From Roseburia_D yibonii (GTDB lineage: Bacteria > Bacillota > Clostridia > Lachnospirales > Lachnospiraceae): a DNA stretch of 64,000 nucleotides. Numbering within the stretch: the first letter of the stretch is position 1; each line of letters starts with the position of its first letter. The stretch is taken from the NCBI RefSeq assembly GCF_014297335.1, contig NZ_JACOQH010000004.1, positions 186,001 through 250,000 of the forward strand. Reading direction: 5' to 3'. A program made the translations under genes and the position numbers. The notes beneath the pieces were generated by a model. It did not search any database. It saw only the letters and a program-made list of their open reading frames with translations, and was not told the DNA's origin. This document shows positions 51,026 to 60,747 of this stretch, piece after piece.

Positions 51026-51274
51026 TCACCATTTCTTATAGGGACAACCCGCCCGTTTTGCCGCCGCGCGCAGTTCCACATAACAGCCGCATGCCTGACA
51101 GGTCGCCTCCGTCAGATAATCACAGGAACGGCACGTCATAAGACGTTTCTCATAGAGCGCGTCCTCCGCGCGGTCCGCCTCCCGCAGAATATCTATGTAT
51201 TTTTTTACATATGCTTTGCCCTCTTCGCCTTCCATGTCCTGAAGCAGGCATTTCCGGCAGATCCGCTTCTCCAT
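51026..51274 (-). CDS. DUF6171-like small zinc-ribbon protein
   Basis: An 82-aa protein with CRKC near the start and CRSCDYLTEATCQACGCYVE followed by CPYKK, cysteine pairs fitting one or two zinc sites. It resembles small Lachnospiraceae proteins of the DUF6171 type. Function unknown. It lies just downstream of the GH51 gene and may be co-transcribed with it. Confidence 0.7.
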   Translation of the reverse strand: MEKRICRKCLLQDMEGEEGKAYVKKYIDILREADRAEDALYEKRLMTCRSCDYLTEATCQACGCYVELRAAAKRAGCPYKKW

Positions 51275-51302
51275 TCCGATCCCTCTTTTTCTTCGCGTTT
51301 TG

Positions 51303-52814
51303 CTATTTTACGCGGATCTCTGTCACGCTGCACGCCGGCAGAGTTACCGTAATTCCATCCGCAGTTACCTCATATCCGGTAAATGCCTGTTCTGTCACAT
51401 GATCCGGATCTTCAAACGTATTGTGCGCCTGCATCTGTTTATCGGTCACAATATTTGCTTCCACAACCTCATATTTCTTACCATGATCCGCAAAAGCGAT
51501 CTCCACTTTTTCTGCCGCTGTCGCGGACAGATTGTTTAATGTGATCGTGATCACGCCATCCCTGTCACGGGAAACAGACTCTGTAATATTTGGTACGCGC
51601 CACTCTTCCGGTCCAACCTCTCCGCTTCCGGACAGTGTACTGTTTAAAAGCTCCGCGCCCTGATGATGACGGTACATATGGAACACATGGTAGGTCGGTG
51701 TTTTTACCATCTTCTCACCCTCGGTCAGGATCACGGCCTGAAGCACATTGACCATCTGCGCGATATTCGCCATCTTGACACGGTCACAGTACTTGTTAAA
51801 GATATTTAAGGTCACACCTGCCACCAGAGCGTCACGCACGGTGCTCTGCTGATATAAGAATCCCGGATTGGTTCCAGGCTCGCAGGCAAACCAGGTTCCC
51901 CACTCATCTACCATAAGTCCGACCTTTTTGTCCGGATCGTACTGGTCAATGATGTCACTGTGACGTCTTACCAGCGTCTCCATGTAATATGCCTTGTTTA
52001 ACGTCTTATACCATACTTCCTCATCGTAATCGGTTGCACTTCCCTTGATCTCCCATCCCTCCGGATGTACATAGTAATGCAGGGAAATACCGTCCATAAA
52101 TCCATGGAGCTGTTCCGGTGTGTGGTCAAACGCCACATCCAGCACATTCTTTGTCCAGTGGTAATCATCGATGTTCGCGCCACAGCAGATCTTTTTGATC
52201 GGAGCCGCTCCGTCATAGTTGCGGACGTAAGTCTGATAGCGGCGGTATTCATTTCCATAATACTGCGGTGTCATGTTTCCGCCACAGCCCCAGTTTTCAT
52301 TGCCGACGCCAAAGTAATCCACTTTCCACGGTTCCTCATGTCCGTTTTGCTTTCTTAAATCTGCCATCGGGGAAACACCGTTAAACGTCATGTACTCTAC
52401 CCACTCGGACATCTCCTGCACCGTGCCGCTTCCCAGGTTTCCGTTTACATAGGTTTTGCATCCGAGCTGGCGGCAGAGTTCGAAATACTCATGTGTTCCG
52501 AAGCTGTTGTCCTCCACAACGCCGCCCCAGTGTGTATTGATCATTTTTTTACGTCCTGCTTTCGGTCCGATACCGTCTTTCCAGTGATATTCATCCGCAA
52601 AGCATCCGCCCGGCCAGCGCAGTACCGGAACTTTGATCTCCTTTAACGCGTCCACCACATCACAGCGCATCCCATTGACATTCGGGATCTCCGAGTTTTC
52701 TCCCACATAAAGCCCTTCATAGATACATCTGCCCAGATGCTCGCTGAAATGTCCGTAAATCTCCGGTGCGATCGTTCCCTCCATCTTGTTTTCATTGATC
52801 AGTAATTTTGCCAT
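51303..52814 (-). CDS. GH51 alpha-L-arabinofuranosidase
   Basis: A 503-aa intracellular GH51 enzyme: APEIYGHFSEHLGRCIYEGL, VLRWPGGCFADEYHWKDGIGP, acid/base Glu in GVGNENWGCGGN and nucleophile Glu in LMVDEWGTWF. It removes terminal arabinofuranosyl groups from imported arabino-oligosaccharides, giving L-arabinose for AraA. No signal peptide. Length is normal for the family. It follows the GH43 lipoprotein gene in one strand block. Confidence 0.96.
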   Translation of the reverse strand: MAKLLINENKMEGTIAPEIYGHFSEHLGRCIYEGLYVGENSEIPNVNGMRCDVVDALKEIKVPVLRWPGGCFADEYHWKDGIGPKAGRKKMINTHWGGVVEDNSFGTHEYFELCRQLGCKTYVNGNLGSGTVQEMSEWVEYMTFNGVSPMADLRKQNGHEEPWKVDYFGVGNENWGCGGNMTPQYYGNEYRRYQTYVRNYDGAAPIKKICCGANIDDYHWTKNVLDVAFDHTPEQLHGFMDGISLHYYVHPEGWEIKGSATDYDEEVWYKTLNKAYYMETLVRRHSDIIDQYDPDKKVGLMVDEWGTWFACEPGTNPGFLYQQSTVRDALVAGVTLNIFNKYCDRVKMANIAQMVNVLQAVILTEGEKMVKTPTYHVFHMYRHHQGAELLNSTLSGSGEVGPEEWRVPNITESVSRDRDGVITITLNNLSATAAEKVEIAFADHGKKYEVVEANIVTDKQMQAHNTFEDPDHVTEQAFTGYEVTADGITVTLPACSVTEIRVK

Positions 52815-52850
52815 AGTTTTTCCCTCTCTTTCTACTTTTTGCGTGATCAG

Positions 52851-54389
52851 TCATTGCATATAGGACGCCGTGTGTTCCTTCAGATAATGTACGCCCCAGA
52901 TCGTCTCATTGTTATCTCCGACAGCCGAAAAACATAAAACCGGATTTCCGGCTTCATCATCCATTTCAATGATCACGCCCTTATAATCCACGCCGTCTTC
53001 TGTCACTGTCACATAATTGCTTCCATCTTCCACCGAAAAAGAGCCTTCCAGACTGCCGTCTATATTTCCATCCGCATGCAGCGTGACCTCTTTTCCCTTT
53101 TTGACCTTCGCATTGATCCCGGTTCCATGATTTAAGATATAATAGGTTCCGGTCAGATCTTTCTGCCGGTAGCCTTTCTCACTCAAAGTCTCCCCCGATG
53201 CCGCAAAGGGTGCTGCCACAAGCCAGCCGTCCTCATTCACAAAAAGCTGGTGTACACGCGGTTCATGCCCCTCCGTGCCATCATCAAAACGCTGATGGTA
53301 GACCACATACATCTTTCCGTCGGTATCGGTAAACGCCGACTGTCCGCCCGGTGCCATATAGCTCACATCGAGACTTGGCAGTGTATAGTTGCCCATCATC
53401 TTCACCCCATATCCGGAATGATCCAAGACCTTTTGCATCTCCTGTCCCTTTGCGTCCACATAGGTACCATCCACCTGATCCGAGCGGAATTCCCGGATCT
53501 GATAACCGCCATCCCGGTTCAGTCCGCCGTAGGATACGAGCAGATAATAATAACCGCTCTTTTCATCATACTGGATATACGGCCCCTCGATGGAATTGTG
53601 TCCGCCGCCGCAGAGCCGCTTTCCGTAATATTTATTGACATTGTCCGCCTCATCCGTCTCCGGATGGATCGGATATCCGGTCTCCTCATCCAGTTCCAGC
53701 AGGAAAATCCCGCCGGACCAGGAACCGTAGACCATCCACATTTTTCCATCCGCATCATAAAACACCGCGGGGTCGATGCAGTTTGGCCAGTCAATATTGT
53801 TAAATCCCCCGTGTTTTACATAGTCTGTGATCTTTACATCCTCACCCATGACGTCATAAAAATCCGTCTGTTTTGCCGTCTGTGACGTAAACCCGGAATA
53901 AAGGATCGTATCCTGATAGGTATAGGGACCTTTCGGATCATCCGCCGTCGCGAAACAGAGGTTTGATTTGATGTAGCTCGAGGTCGTACAAAAATACATC
54001 ACATACTTGCCCATCGCCTTATTGTAGATCACATTGGGCGCCCAGACAGAATAGCCGCCGTCCTCATTTTTCCCGACATAGGAAAATGCCGCTTTCTCTT
54101 CGTCGAACAGATTGTCAAAAAGCGGATTGCTCTTTCTCACTCCATCCGCAAAACTGTCCCAGTTCACCAGATCCTCCGATGTTCCTGCCGCCATATGACT
54201 CCCGAACAGATAATAAGTTCCGTCCTCTCCGACCAGAAGCTGCGGGTCATGGATCGCCGCGCCTGCATGAACCGAACCTTTTTTCACCTGATCCACCGGC
54301 ACCTCATTGTCCGTCACATCCCCGCAGCCGGCAAGCACTGCCGCAAGCGCAACCGCTCCGACTGCGCATAGTGTTTTTCTTCTTTCCAC
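52851..54389 (-). CDS. GH43 endo-arabinanase-like lipoprotein
   Basis: A 512-aa exported lipoprotein: signal MERRKTLCAVGAVALAAVL with lipobox LAGC (Cys 22). A five-bladed GH43 domain follows (AIHDPQLLVGEDGTYYLFGS base Asp; NCIDPAVFYDADGKMWMVYG; GGHNSIEGPYIQYD acid Glu). The C-terminus is a beta-barrel-like domain typical of extracellular endo-alpha-1,5-L-arabinanases (FSVEDGSNYVTVTEDG, LCFSAVGDNNETIWGVHYL). It cuts arabinan at the cell surface to feed the ABC importer encoded in this locus. Confidence 0.92.
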   Translation of the reverse strand: MERRKTLCAVGAVALAAVLAGCGDVTDNEVPVDQVKKGSVHAGAAIHDPQLLVGEDGTYYLFGSHMAAGTSEDLVNWDSFADGVRKSNPLFDNLFDEEKAAFSYVGKNEDGGYSVWAPNVIYNKAMGKYVMYFCTTSSYIKSNLCFATADDPKGPYTYQDTILYSGFTSQTAKQTDFYDVMGEDVKITDYVKHGGFNNIDWPNCIDPAVFYDADGKMWMVYGSWSGGIFLLELDEETGYPIHPETDEADNVNKYYGKRLCGGGHNSIEGPYIQYDEKSGYYYLLVSYGGLNRDGGYQIREFRSDQVDGTYVDAKGQEMQKVLDHSGYGVKMMGNYTLPSLDVSYMAPGGQSAFTDTDGKMYVVYHQRFDDGTEGHEPRVHQLFVNEDGWLVAAPFAASGETLSEKGYRQKDLTGTYYILNHGTGINAKVKKGKEVTLHADGNIDGSLEGSFSVEDGSNYVTVTEDGVDYKGVIIEMDDEAGNPVLCFSAVGDNNETIWGVHYLKEHTASYMQ

Positions 54390-54411
54390 CGCACAACCTT
54401 CCTTTCTCCTT

Positions 54412-56352
54412 CTATTGCAGGAACTTCATCCAGGTCTGCATTTCTCCGGTCTTTCGGTTTCCCCAGTAGCAGTAAGGTACCAGGGTCAGTTCTGTCTCTT
54501 TTAACGGTACACGCTTTTCCGCGTACAGCGCATCCGAGCTCCACGCTTCCGCGTCCATGCGCTTCCCGGAAAGTCTGATGACATCTGTTCCGCCGAGCAG
54601 ACCGCTTTCATACGTTACAACCGGTTCCACTGTGGTATCCACAAACAGATTCGACAGGTTTTCCCCATTATCCGCCTGTTCCATGCAATATACGAGCGGT
54701 CCCCGTTTCACTGCCACTTTCCCGGCGTCCGCGCGCACCTTGGGATTCGCATAGACAAAATGTGGAGGCATCACAAAGGAAAGGGTTATCTCTTTCTTTG
54801 TCCCCTCAAACGGGATCTTCGCATAGCTTCCAGCTTCTGCCGTGACCGTTTTCCCATCACAGCTCAGTGAAATTTCACTTGCATAGGACGGAATGCGAAG
54901 CCGGATCGTTCCTTTCGCTTCCTTCTCTGCAGTCAGCGCAAGTTTCACTTTCCCTTCAAACGGGAAACGCGTCTCAACCTCTGCTTTTACCGGGATTCCG
55001 CCAAAAGAGGCCTCTGCCTCTCCACCTACAAAAAGGTTGACCCACAGATCATTTTCTTGGGTCGCGTACACATACTCTCCGAGGGACGCCAGTGTCCTCG
55101 CGATATTCGGCGGACAGCATGCGCAGCCAAACCATTTCTGGCGTACCGGCTTCACATGTGCCATGGAAGTGTGATCCATACAGTTATCCGGCCAGACTTC
55201 CAGCGGATTTACATAAAAGAAGCTTTTTCCATCCAGTGCGATCCCGGCAGTCACTGTATTCATCAATGCACACTCCATCGTCTCCGCATATTTTTCTTCT
55301 CCGGTAATCGCAAGCATTCTTCGACAAAAAAGCGCAAGCCCGATCGACGCGCAGCTCTCCGCGTAATTGGTATCATTCGGCAGGTCGTAATCCGTGGTAA
55401 ACCGTTCATACGCGCCGGAGCTTCCGATCCCGCCGGTCAGATACATTCTCTTTTTTATGATGTTGTCATAGAGTTTTTCGCAGGCATGAAGCAGTCCCTC
55501 ATCCTGATATTCATACGCGAGATCCGCCATCGCGCAGTAAAGATACACCGCGCGCACCGCATGGCCTTCTGCCGTATCCTGCATACGCACCGGCTTATGG
55601 CACTGGGAATACTGCGGGAAAAACGGATTGACATCCTTAAAGATATCGATCCAGCTCTCCTTTTCGCTCTCATGGATCAGATAATTCGGCTCCGTTCCGC
55701 GCCGGTCCACAAAATCCTTTGCCATCTCAAGGTAACGCCGCTCTCCGGTCACCTGATACAGCCGGATCAGCCCGATCTCCACCTCCTCATGGCCCGGTAC
55801 TGCCTGCTGAAAGGCTTCCTGGTGAAATACCTCACAGATCAGATCCGCCACACGCTGCATGATGTGCAGGAATTTCTCTTTTCCGGTCACCTGATAATAG
55901 GCAACCGCCGCCTCCATAAAATGTCCTGCGGTATAAAGCTCATGCCCTTCTCTCAGATTGCAGAATTTCTTATCCGGCTCTTTGATGATAAAGTAAGTAT
56001 CCAGATATCCGTCCGGCTGCTGCGCCTTTCCGATCAGATCGATCATCGCGTCCGCGCGTTTTTCCAGCTCGGCATCCGGTTCATAGGCAAGCGAATACGC
56101 GACCGCCTCAAGCCACTTGGCAAGGTCGGTATCCTGAAAAACAGCGCCCTCAAATTCTCCCTCGCGAAGCCCCGCCGCGATCTCAAAATTTTTGATACAG
56201 TGGCTCGGCTCCGCATCCTCAACGCAGTCATTTAACGCCTCCCACTGATACGGTATGATCTGATCCGTCACAAGTCTGGTATACTTATTCCAGAAAAAAT
56301 CATCCACCTTAACTTTATTTAATGGTAAAACATTCCTTCTCCTCTGGTTCAT
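54412..56352 (-). CDS. GH127 beta-L-arabinofuranosidase
   Basis: A 646-aa DUF1680/GH127 protein. The zinc/catalytic set of HypBA1 is conserved: Glu-Ser-Cys in NYAESCASIGLALF and the Cys pair in KWFGCACCPPNIARTL. GAYERFTTDYDLPND and VKRGPLVYCMEQADN also fit. No signal peptide, so it acts inside on short oligosaccharides. This activity cleaves beta-L-arabinofuranose bonds such as those on hydroxyproline-rich plant glycoproteins, widening the range beyond arabinan. Confidence 0.94.
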   Translation of the reverse strand: MNQRRRNVLPLNKVKVDDFFWNKYTRLVTDQIIPYQWEALNDCVEDAEPSHCIKNFEIAAGLREGEFEGAVFQDTDLAKWLEAVAYSLAYEPDAELEKRADAMIDLIGKAQQPDGYLDTYFIIKEPDKKFCNLREGHELYTAGHFMEAAVAYYQVTGKEKFLHIMQRVADLICEVFHQEAFQQAVPGHEEVEIGLIRLYQVTGERRYLEMAKDFVDRRGTEPNYLIHESEKESWIDIFKDVNPFFPQYSQCHKPVRMQDTAEGHAVRAVYLYCAMADLAYEYQDEGLLHACEKLYDNIIKKRMYLTGGIGSSGAYERFTTDYDLPNDTNYAESCASIGLALFCRRMLAITGEEKYAETMECALMNTVTAGIALDGKSFFYVNPLEVWPDNCMDHTSMAHVKPVRQKWFGCACCPPNIARTLASLGEYVYATQENDLWVNLFVGGEAEASFGGIPVKAEVETRFPFEGKVKLALTAEKEAKGTIRLRIPSYASEISLSCDGKTVTAEAGSYAKIPFEGTKKEITLSFVMPPHFVYANPKVRADAGKVAVKRGPLVYCMEQADNGENLSNLFVDTTVEPVVTYESGLLGGTDVIRLSGKRMDAEAWSSDALYAEKRVPLKETELTLVPYCYWGNRKTGEMQTWMKFLQ

Positions 56353-56363
56353 GTTGCCCTCCT

Positions 56364-57323
56364 TTAAGTTTCATACGAAAACAGCGGCCGCCCCGCCTCA
56401 TCCCAGCGCACACGCATCACCATTGCGTGCCGGTTCGGATTATAGAGCGGATCCCCCACGATCTCCCGCTCTGTCCGTGCATGATAGATCATAACATCAT
56501 TTCCCGCCTCGTCCCGGGTAAACGAGTTGTGTCCCGGTCCGTAGATCCCAAGCGACTCATCGGTCTTTAACACCGGATAACGCTCCTTTTTCCACTGTCT
56601 TGGATCCAAAAGATCCGCATCCTCATCCACAGAAAGCATTCCGACGCAGTAACAGATCCCCGTCTCGCTTGCGGAATAGGTAAGATAGATCTTTCCGTCC
56701 CGCTTTAACACCGCCGGGCCCTCATTGACCCAAAAACCAATCCGTTCCCAGTCGTAATCCGGCGTGGTAAGCAGTACCTGCACTGTCTTTAACCGATCCG
56801 GTGCTTCCATCTGCGCAATATAAAGGTTGGAGATCTGTTTGCCGGTTCCCACCTTTTCCGCCCAGACATAATAGTAATTTCCTTTATTTTCAAATACGGT
56901 CGCATCCAGCGAAAACGCGGTAAACGAGAACTCATCCTCATCCGCCCGTTTCATCATTCCAAGCTCTTTCCAGGTTCCCGCAAGCGGATCTTCATCCGCG
57001 CACTCCAAGACATACGGTCGTATTTTCCATACATCTTCTTTTTCTCCGCCTGCAAAATAGAGATACCATTTTCCGAACAGGTAATGCAGCTCCGGCGCCC
57101 AGATATGTTCACTCATGATCCCGCTCTCATGCTTATGCCACACTTCCACTTCCTCTGCCTCCGGCAGCTCCGCGAGTGTTTTTGCCCGGCGCAGGCAGAT
57201 CCCGTCGTAGGCAGGTACCGATGCCGTAAAATAATACCAGCCGTCCGTATGTCTGTATACATAAGGATCTGCCCGCTGCAAGATCCACGGTCTGTTGTAT
57301 TCGAGTTGTTTTTCCCTCTCCAT
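56364..57323 (-). CDS. GH43 intracellular arabinofuranosidase-like
   Basis: A 319-aa GH43 without signal: LQRADPYVYRHTDGWYYFTAS (base Asp), IWAPELHYLFGKWYLYFAGG, AFSLDATVFENKGNYYYVW and NEGPAVLKRDGKIYLTYSAS (acid Glu). The architecture resembles exo-acting alpha-L-arabinofuranosidases of GH43. It probably trims arabino-oligosaccharides after import. Ends 11 nt before the GH127 gene. Confidence 0.9.
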   Translation of the reverse strand: MEREKQLEYNRPWILQRADPYVYRHTDGWYYFTASVPAYDGICLRRAKTLAELPEAEEVEVWHKHESGIMSEHIWAPELHYLFGKWYLYFAGGEKEDVWKIRPYVLECADEDPLAGTWKELGMMKRADEDEFSFTAFSLDATVFENKGNYYYVWAEKVGTGKQISNLYIAQMEAPDRLKTVQVLLTTPDYDWERIGFWVNEGPAVLKRDGKIYLTYSASETGICYCVGMLSVDEDADLLDPRQWKKERYPVLKTDESLGIYGPGHNSFTRDEAGNDVMIYHARTEREIVGDPLYNPNRHAMVMRVRWDEAGRPLFSYET

Positions 57324-57366
57324 ATTTCCACCTCATATTTTTCTTCTCATTTTCACTGTGTTTTAG

Positions 57367-57391
57367 AAAACCAGGGAAGCTCCCTGGTTTT
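57367..57391 (-). terminator. Attenuating terminator between permease and GH43 genes
   Basis: AAAACCAGGGA and TCCCTGGTTTT form an 11-bp stem with a 3-nt loop followed by a short T-run. It sits inside the transporter/glycosidase gene series and should reduce downstream expression. Confidence 0.75.
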
Positions 57392-57409
57392 CTATGAGAA
57401 AGAGGATAT

Positions 57410-58297
57410 TTAACCTTTGACTGCTCCTGCTGTCATTCCGTCAATAAAGTATTTCTGGAAGCAGAGGAATACCACAAACACCGGAACGATCGCAAGCATG
57501 GATCCCGCGATCAGTACATCGTAGTTATTTCCATACGGCGTAAGCAGTGTATTTAATCCGATCGGTAACGTAAATTTATCCGCGCTCCGGTATACCAGCA
57601 TCGGCCAGAGCAGATTGTTCCAGGAACCCATCGCGCTAAGGATCGCCATGGACGCGAATGCCGGTTTTGTGATCGGAAGCATGATCTTGATACAGATACC
57701 AAATTCCGTCGCCCCGTCAATACGTCCCGCGTCCAAAAGCTCTTTCGGAAGTCCGCGCATGTACTGGCGGAAGAAAAAGATCGTAGACGCGCCGCAAAGC
57801 CCCGGAAGGATCACGCCTGCCGTACTGTCGATCAGTTTTAAGGAAATGATCTCCTTATAAAGCGGAAGCATTAAGATCTCAAACGGTACCATCATCGTCG
57901 CGATCACGAGGAAGAACAAAAAGTTCTTTCCCTTAAATTCGTACATGGAAAATCCATATGCAATAAAATAGCAGATGATCAGTGTCAATACCACCGTCAC
58001 AAAAGTAAGCACCAGACTGTTTTTAAACCATGTGAAATATTTCACAGAGTCCGCGTTTCCCGCAAACAGATACTTGTAGTTCGCAAGGCTCATTTCCGAA
58101 AAATCCAGATGAAGGGACAGTCCTTTTCGGATCAGTTCCTTACCCGGCCGGAAAGAAGCAAGAAATCCTGCCAGTACCGGGAATATGATAAGCGCGCTGA
58201 GGAGTGCGAAAAAGACTGTGCTGATCACACTTAACACTCTGTGTTTTGCCGTCATGCCCATTTTCCCGCCGTTGTTCTTTGCTGCCAGATCTGCCAT
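57410..58297 (-). CDS. Carbohydrate ABC permease (MalG/AraQ-like)
   Basis: A 295-aa permease with six membrane segments and the EAA loop (KELLDAGRIDGATEFGICIKIMLPITKPA) that contacts the ATPase. GMTAGAVKG ends the protein, a typical MalG-type C-terminus. It pairs with the 58299 permease and the 59310 binding protein. No ATPase gene is present nearby, so a shared MsmX-type ATPase encoded elsewhere is expected. Confidence 0.93.
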   Translation of the reverse strand: MADLAAKNNGGKMGMTAKHRVLSVISTVFFALLSALIIFPVLAGFLASFRPGKELIRKGLSLHLDFSEMSLANYKYLFAGNADSVKYFTWFKNSLVLTFVTVVLTLIICYFIAYGFSMYEFKGKNFLFFLVIATMMVPFEILMLPLYKEIISLKLIDSTAGVILPGLCGASTIFFFRQYMRGLPKELLDAGRIDGATEFGICIKIMLPITKPAFASMAILSAMGSWNNLLWPMLVYRSADKFTLPIGLNTLLTPYGNNYDVLIAGSMLAIVPVFVVFLCFQKYFIDGMTAGAVKG

Positions 58298-58298
58298 A

Positions 58299-59198
58299 TT
58301 AGTCCTCCTCCTTTTTGAATGTTCCGCTGAAGATCAGCTGGATCACATTGATAAACAGCGCGATCAGAAGCAATACCAGTCCTACTGCGGACGCGTAACC
58401 CATCTGATTTTTCTCAATCCCTCTGCGGTATAAGTAGCCTACGATCGTAAGTCCGATGTTGTGCGGTGAGGAATTTCCTGCCCACAGCATAAAGCTCTCC
58501 AAAAACATCGCAAGACCTGCGTAGATACTGATCGTGAGCACATAGATCGTCGTCGGTTTTAAGAGCGGCAGTGTTACATATCTGAACTTCTGCCATGCTG
58601 ACGCACCGTCAATATCCGCCGACTCATACAGTCCCTTGTCTATGTTTTTCAGTCCTGACAAAAAGTAGAGCATATTGACACCCGTCCAGCGCCAGCAGGC
58701 CAGAAATACCAGCGCGCCCATTCCGGTCCCGTGCATTTTCAGCCACTTCTGGGACTCCAACCCAAGCGCGTTCATCAGCACATTCAGCTGACCCGTATCA
58801 TATTCCGAAAACATCAGGCGGAATAAGGTACCTGAAATCACAACGGATGTGAGCGCAGGCAGATAAAGCACTGCTTTCCAGAATCCTTTTGCCTTTACCA
58901 GATTGCTGTCCATCAGTACCGCAAATAACATCGGTAACGGGATCAGGATCAGACAGGTCAAAAGCATATACTCAAAGCTGTTTCCCACCGCTGTGTGAAA
59001 CGCTGTATCTTTCAGTAATTTGGTATAATTTTCAAATCCGACAAACGATGTCTTGGCCGGTTCGATCTTCTGGAAGCTCATAACGATCGTACTTCCGAGC
59101 GGATAGATCCAGAACACACAAAAACTCAGTAAAAACGGCAGAATAAAGATCCACGGCGCCGCCTTTTTCGAATACAGGATACTGCTTCTTTTCTTCAT
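58299..59198 (-). CDS. Carbohydrate ABC permease (MalF/AraP-like)
   Basis: A 299-aa permease beginning MKKRSSILYSKKAAPWIFIL, with six membrane segments and the EAA loop KGLYESADIDGASAWQKFRYVTLPLLKPTT. The ATG at 59198 is chosen because AGAGGTGG is 8 nt upstream; longer frames run back into the upstream terminator. Adjacent to the partner permease by 1 nt. It imports arabino-oligosaccharides, as inferred from the neighbouring glycosidases. Confidence 0.92.
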   Translation of the reverse strand: MKKRSSILYSKKAAPWIFILPFLLSFCVFWIYPLGSTIVMSFQKIEPAKTSFVGFENYTKLLKDTAFHTAVGNSFEYMLLTCLILIPLPMLFAVLMDSNLVKAKGFWKAVLYLPALTSVVISGTLFRLMFSEYDTGQLNVLMNALGLESQKWLKMHGTGMGALVFLACWRWTGVNMLYFLSGLKNIDKGLYESADIDGASAWQKFRYVTLPLLKPTTIYVLTISIYAGLAMFLESFMLWAGNSSPHNIGLTIVGYLYRRGIEKNQMGYASAVGLVLLLIALFINVIQLIFSGTFKKEED

Positions 59199-59250
59199 TT
59201 TAGTTTCCACCTCTTTCATGCAGTCAAACAGAGTCCTCTTCCCTGTTTCT

Positions 59251-59291
59251 AAAAAAAGGGCGCCAGAGCCTTTCGCCCAGGCACCCTTTTT
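59251..59291 (-). terminator. Attenuating terminator between binding-protein and permease genes
   Basis: AAAAAGGGTGCC and GGCGCCCTTTTTTT on the minus strand form a stem ending in a T-run. It is placed after the binding protein gene, as often seen where binding protein must exceed permease. Confidence 0.8.
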
Positions 59292-59309
59292 CAAAGTTTT
59301 CCTTATCTT

Positions 59310-60713
59310 TTACTCTTCCAGTGAAATCGTATCCTGCGCTTCCTGCAGAGCCTCATCCACATCCATGCCATCTTCAAGCACTTCATTCAACGTAATATTG
59401 CACATCTGTTCGTTGATCGTCGGGCTGATCTTTACAACACTGATCTTTCCGATATCATCTTTGATCTCATTTAAGACATCGAACGGATTGGTGCGGAAGA
59501 AAGAGATATACTGATTGTTCTGATCCTGTGTGATCGTCTCATCCGTCCACATTGCTGTGTTGCAGACATCAAATCCGAGCTGTTCCCAGATCTGTTTTTC
59601 ACCTTCTGTTGAGCATTTTGCGTAGCAGAGGAAATCTGCGGCAAGTTCCGGATCGGAAGCCTGCTGTGTAACAACGGTACCTGTTCCGCCGATACCTACC
59701 GAGCAGGACTGTCCTTCCTCAAATACCGGACACGGAGCTAACGCCCAGTTGCCTTTTTCTTCCGGCATATAGTTTAAGAATCTGCTCATGTACCACATTG
59801 CCTTCGGGAAAGAAGCGATGTTATGATCCAGGATATTCTGGAAACCGGCTTCCAGATCGACGTGTCCGTCCGGTGATACTTCCGCAATGCCGTCATCCAG
59901 CCACTGCTGCTGCATGGTCATCATGTTCTTTACCGATTCGAGCTGTACATTTGCCGTACCGTCTTCTCCTCCGGTCCAGTCATCGCCATACTCTGCCATT
60001 GCAAGCCACATCCAGTCAACGCTTCCGGTATCTACCGAGGTCATATAAACTTCTCCGTTGGAGGCTTCTTTTAACTTCTCACCTGCAGCGGTATAATCAT
60101 CCCAGGTCTTGATCTGTGTATAGTCAATTCCATACTGCTCTAACAGCGCTGCGTTATAATACATAACGGTTGCTCCTACATGGAACGGTGCGCCGTAGTA
60201 ATGTCCGCCGGATGCGTAAGTATCCAGTCTGGACTGAACCATGGTATCCTTGTACGGTGCGATCGCATCATCCAACGGATATAACCAGGTATCTTCACCG
60301 GCTACCACATTCGGGAACTGTCCGACCTCGACATCACAGATGTCCGGTGCTCCTGTTCCCGCCTGCAATGACATGAGTAATTTGTCATGCATATCCGCAT
60401 ACGGATATGTGGTAAACGTCACATAGATCGTGCGATCCGGGTTCTCCGCATTCCATTTCTCAACCATGTCTGCGTAAAACGTATTGTGCAGTTCCACGAA
60501 AGACCACATCTCCATGTGTGTACCGTTCTCATCTCCTGCTGTCGTTGTAATGGCTTCCGCTTCGGTCGATTCCTCGGTACCGCTTTCGCTTACGCTGTCT
60601 TTGTCATCCCCGCCGGAACTTCCCGTCTTGCCGGACGCGCTGGAACCACATCCGGAAACCATCGTTGCGAGCATTGTTGCACACATCAGTGCGCTCAGGA
60701 CTTTCTTTTTCAT
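59310..60713 (-). CDS. Sugar-binding lipoprotein of ABC importer (AraN-like)
   Basis: A 467-aa lipoprotein: signal MKKKVLSALMCATMLATMV, lipobox VSGC, Ser/Gly/Asp/Glu linker, then a family-1 extracellular solute-binding domain (MEMWSFVELHNTFYADMVEKWN, GAPDICDVEVGQFPNVV, YYNAALLEQYGIDYTQIKTWDDYTAAGEKL). The ATG at 60713 follows AAAGGAGG. First gene of the arabinan importer operon. Ligand arabino-oligosaccharide is inferred from context. Confidence 0.92.
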   Translation of the reverse strand: MKKKVLSALMCATMLATMVSGCGSSASGKTGSSGGDDKDSVSESGTEESTEAEAITTTAGDENGTHMEMWSFVELHNTFYADMVEKWNAENPDRTIYVTFTTYPYADMHDKLLMSLQAGTGAPDICDVEVGQFPNVVAGEDTWLYPLDDAIAPYKDTMVQSRLDTYASGGHYYGAPFHVGATVMYYNAALLEQYGIDYTQIKTWDDYTAAGEKLKEASNGEVYMTSVDTGSVDWMWLAMAEYGDDWTGGEDGTANVQLESVKNMMTMQQQWLDDGIAEVSPDGHVDLEAGFQNILDHNIASFPKAMWYMSRFLNYMPEEKGNWALAPCPVFEEGQSCSVGIGGTGTVVTQQASDPELAADFLCYAKCSTEGEKQIWEQLGFDVCNTAMWTDETITQDQNNQYISFFRTNPFDVLNEIKDDIGKISVVKISPTINEQMCNITLNEVLEDGMDVDEALQEAQDTISLEE

Positions 60714-60747
60714 TTCTTTTCCTCCTTTAAATACATTTGACACCCAT

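Noticed and set aside
55057..56235. Long plus-strand frame of 392 codons
   Set aside because: It lies antisense inside the GH127 gene, has no ribosome site and no recognisable domain; it is a by-product of codon bias on the other strand.
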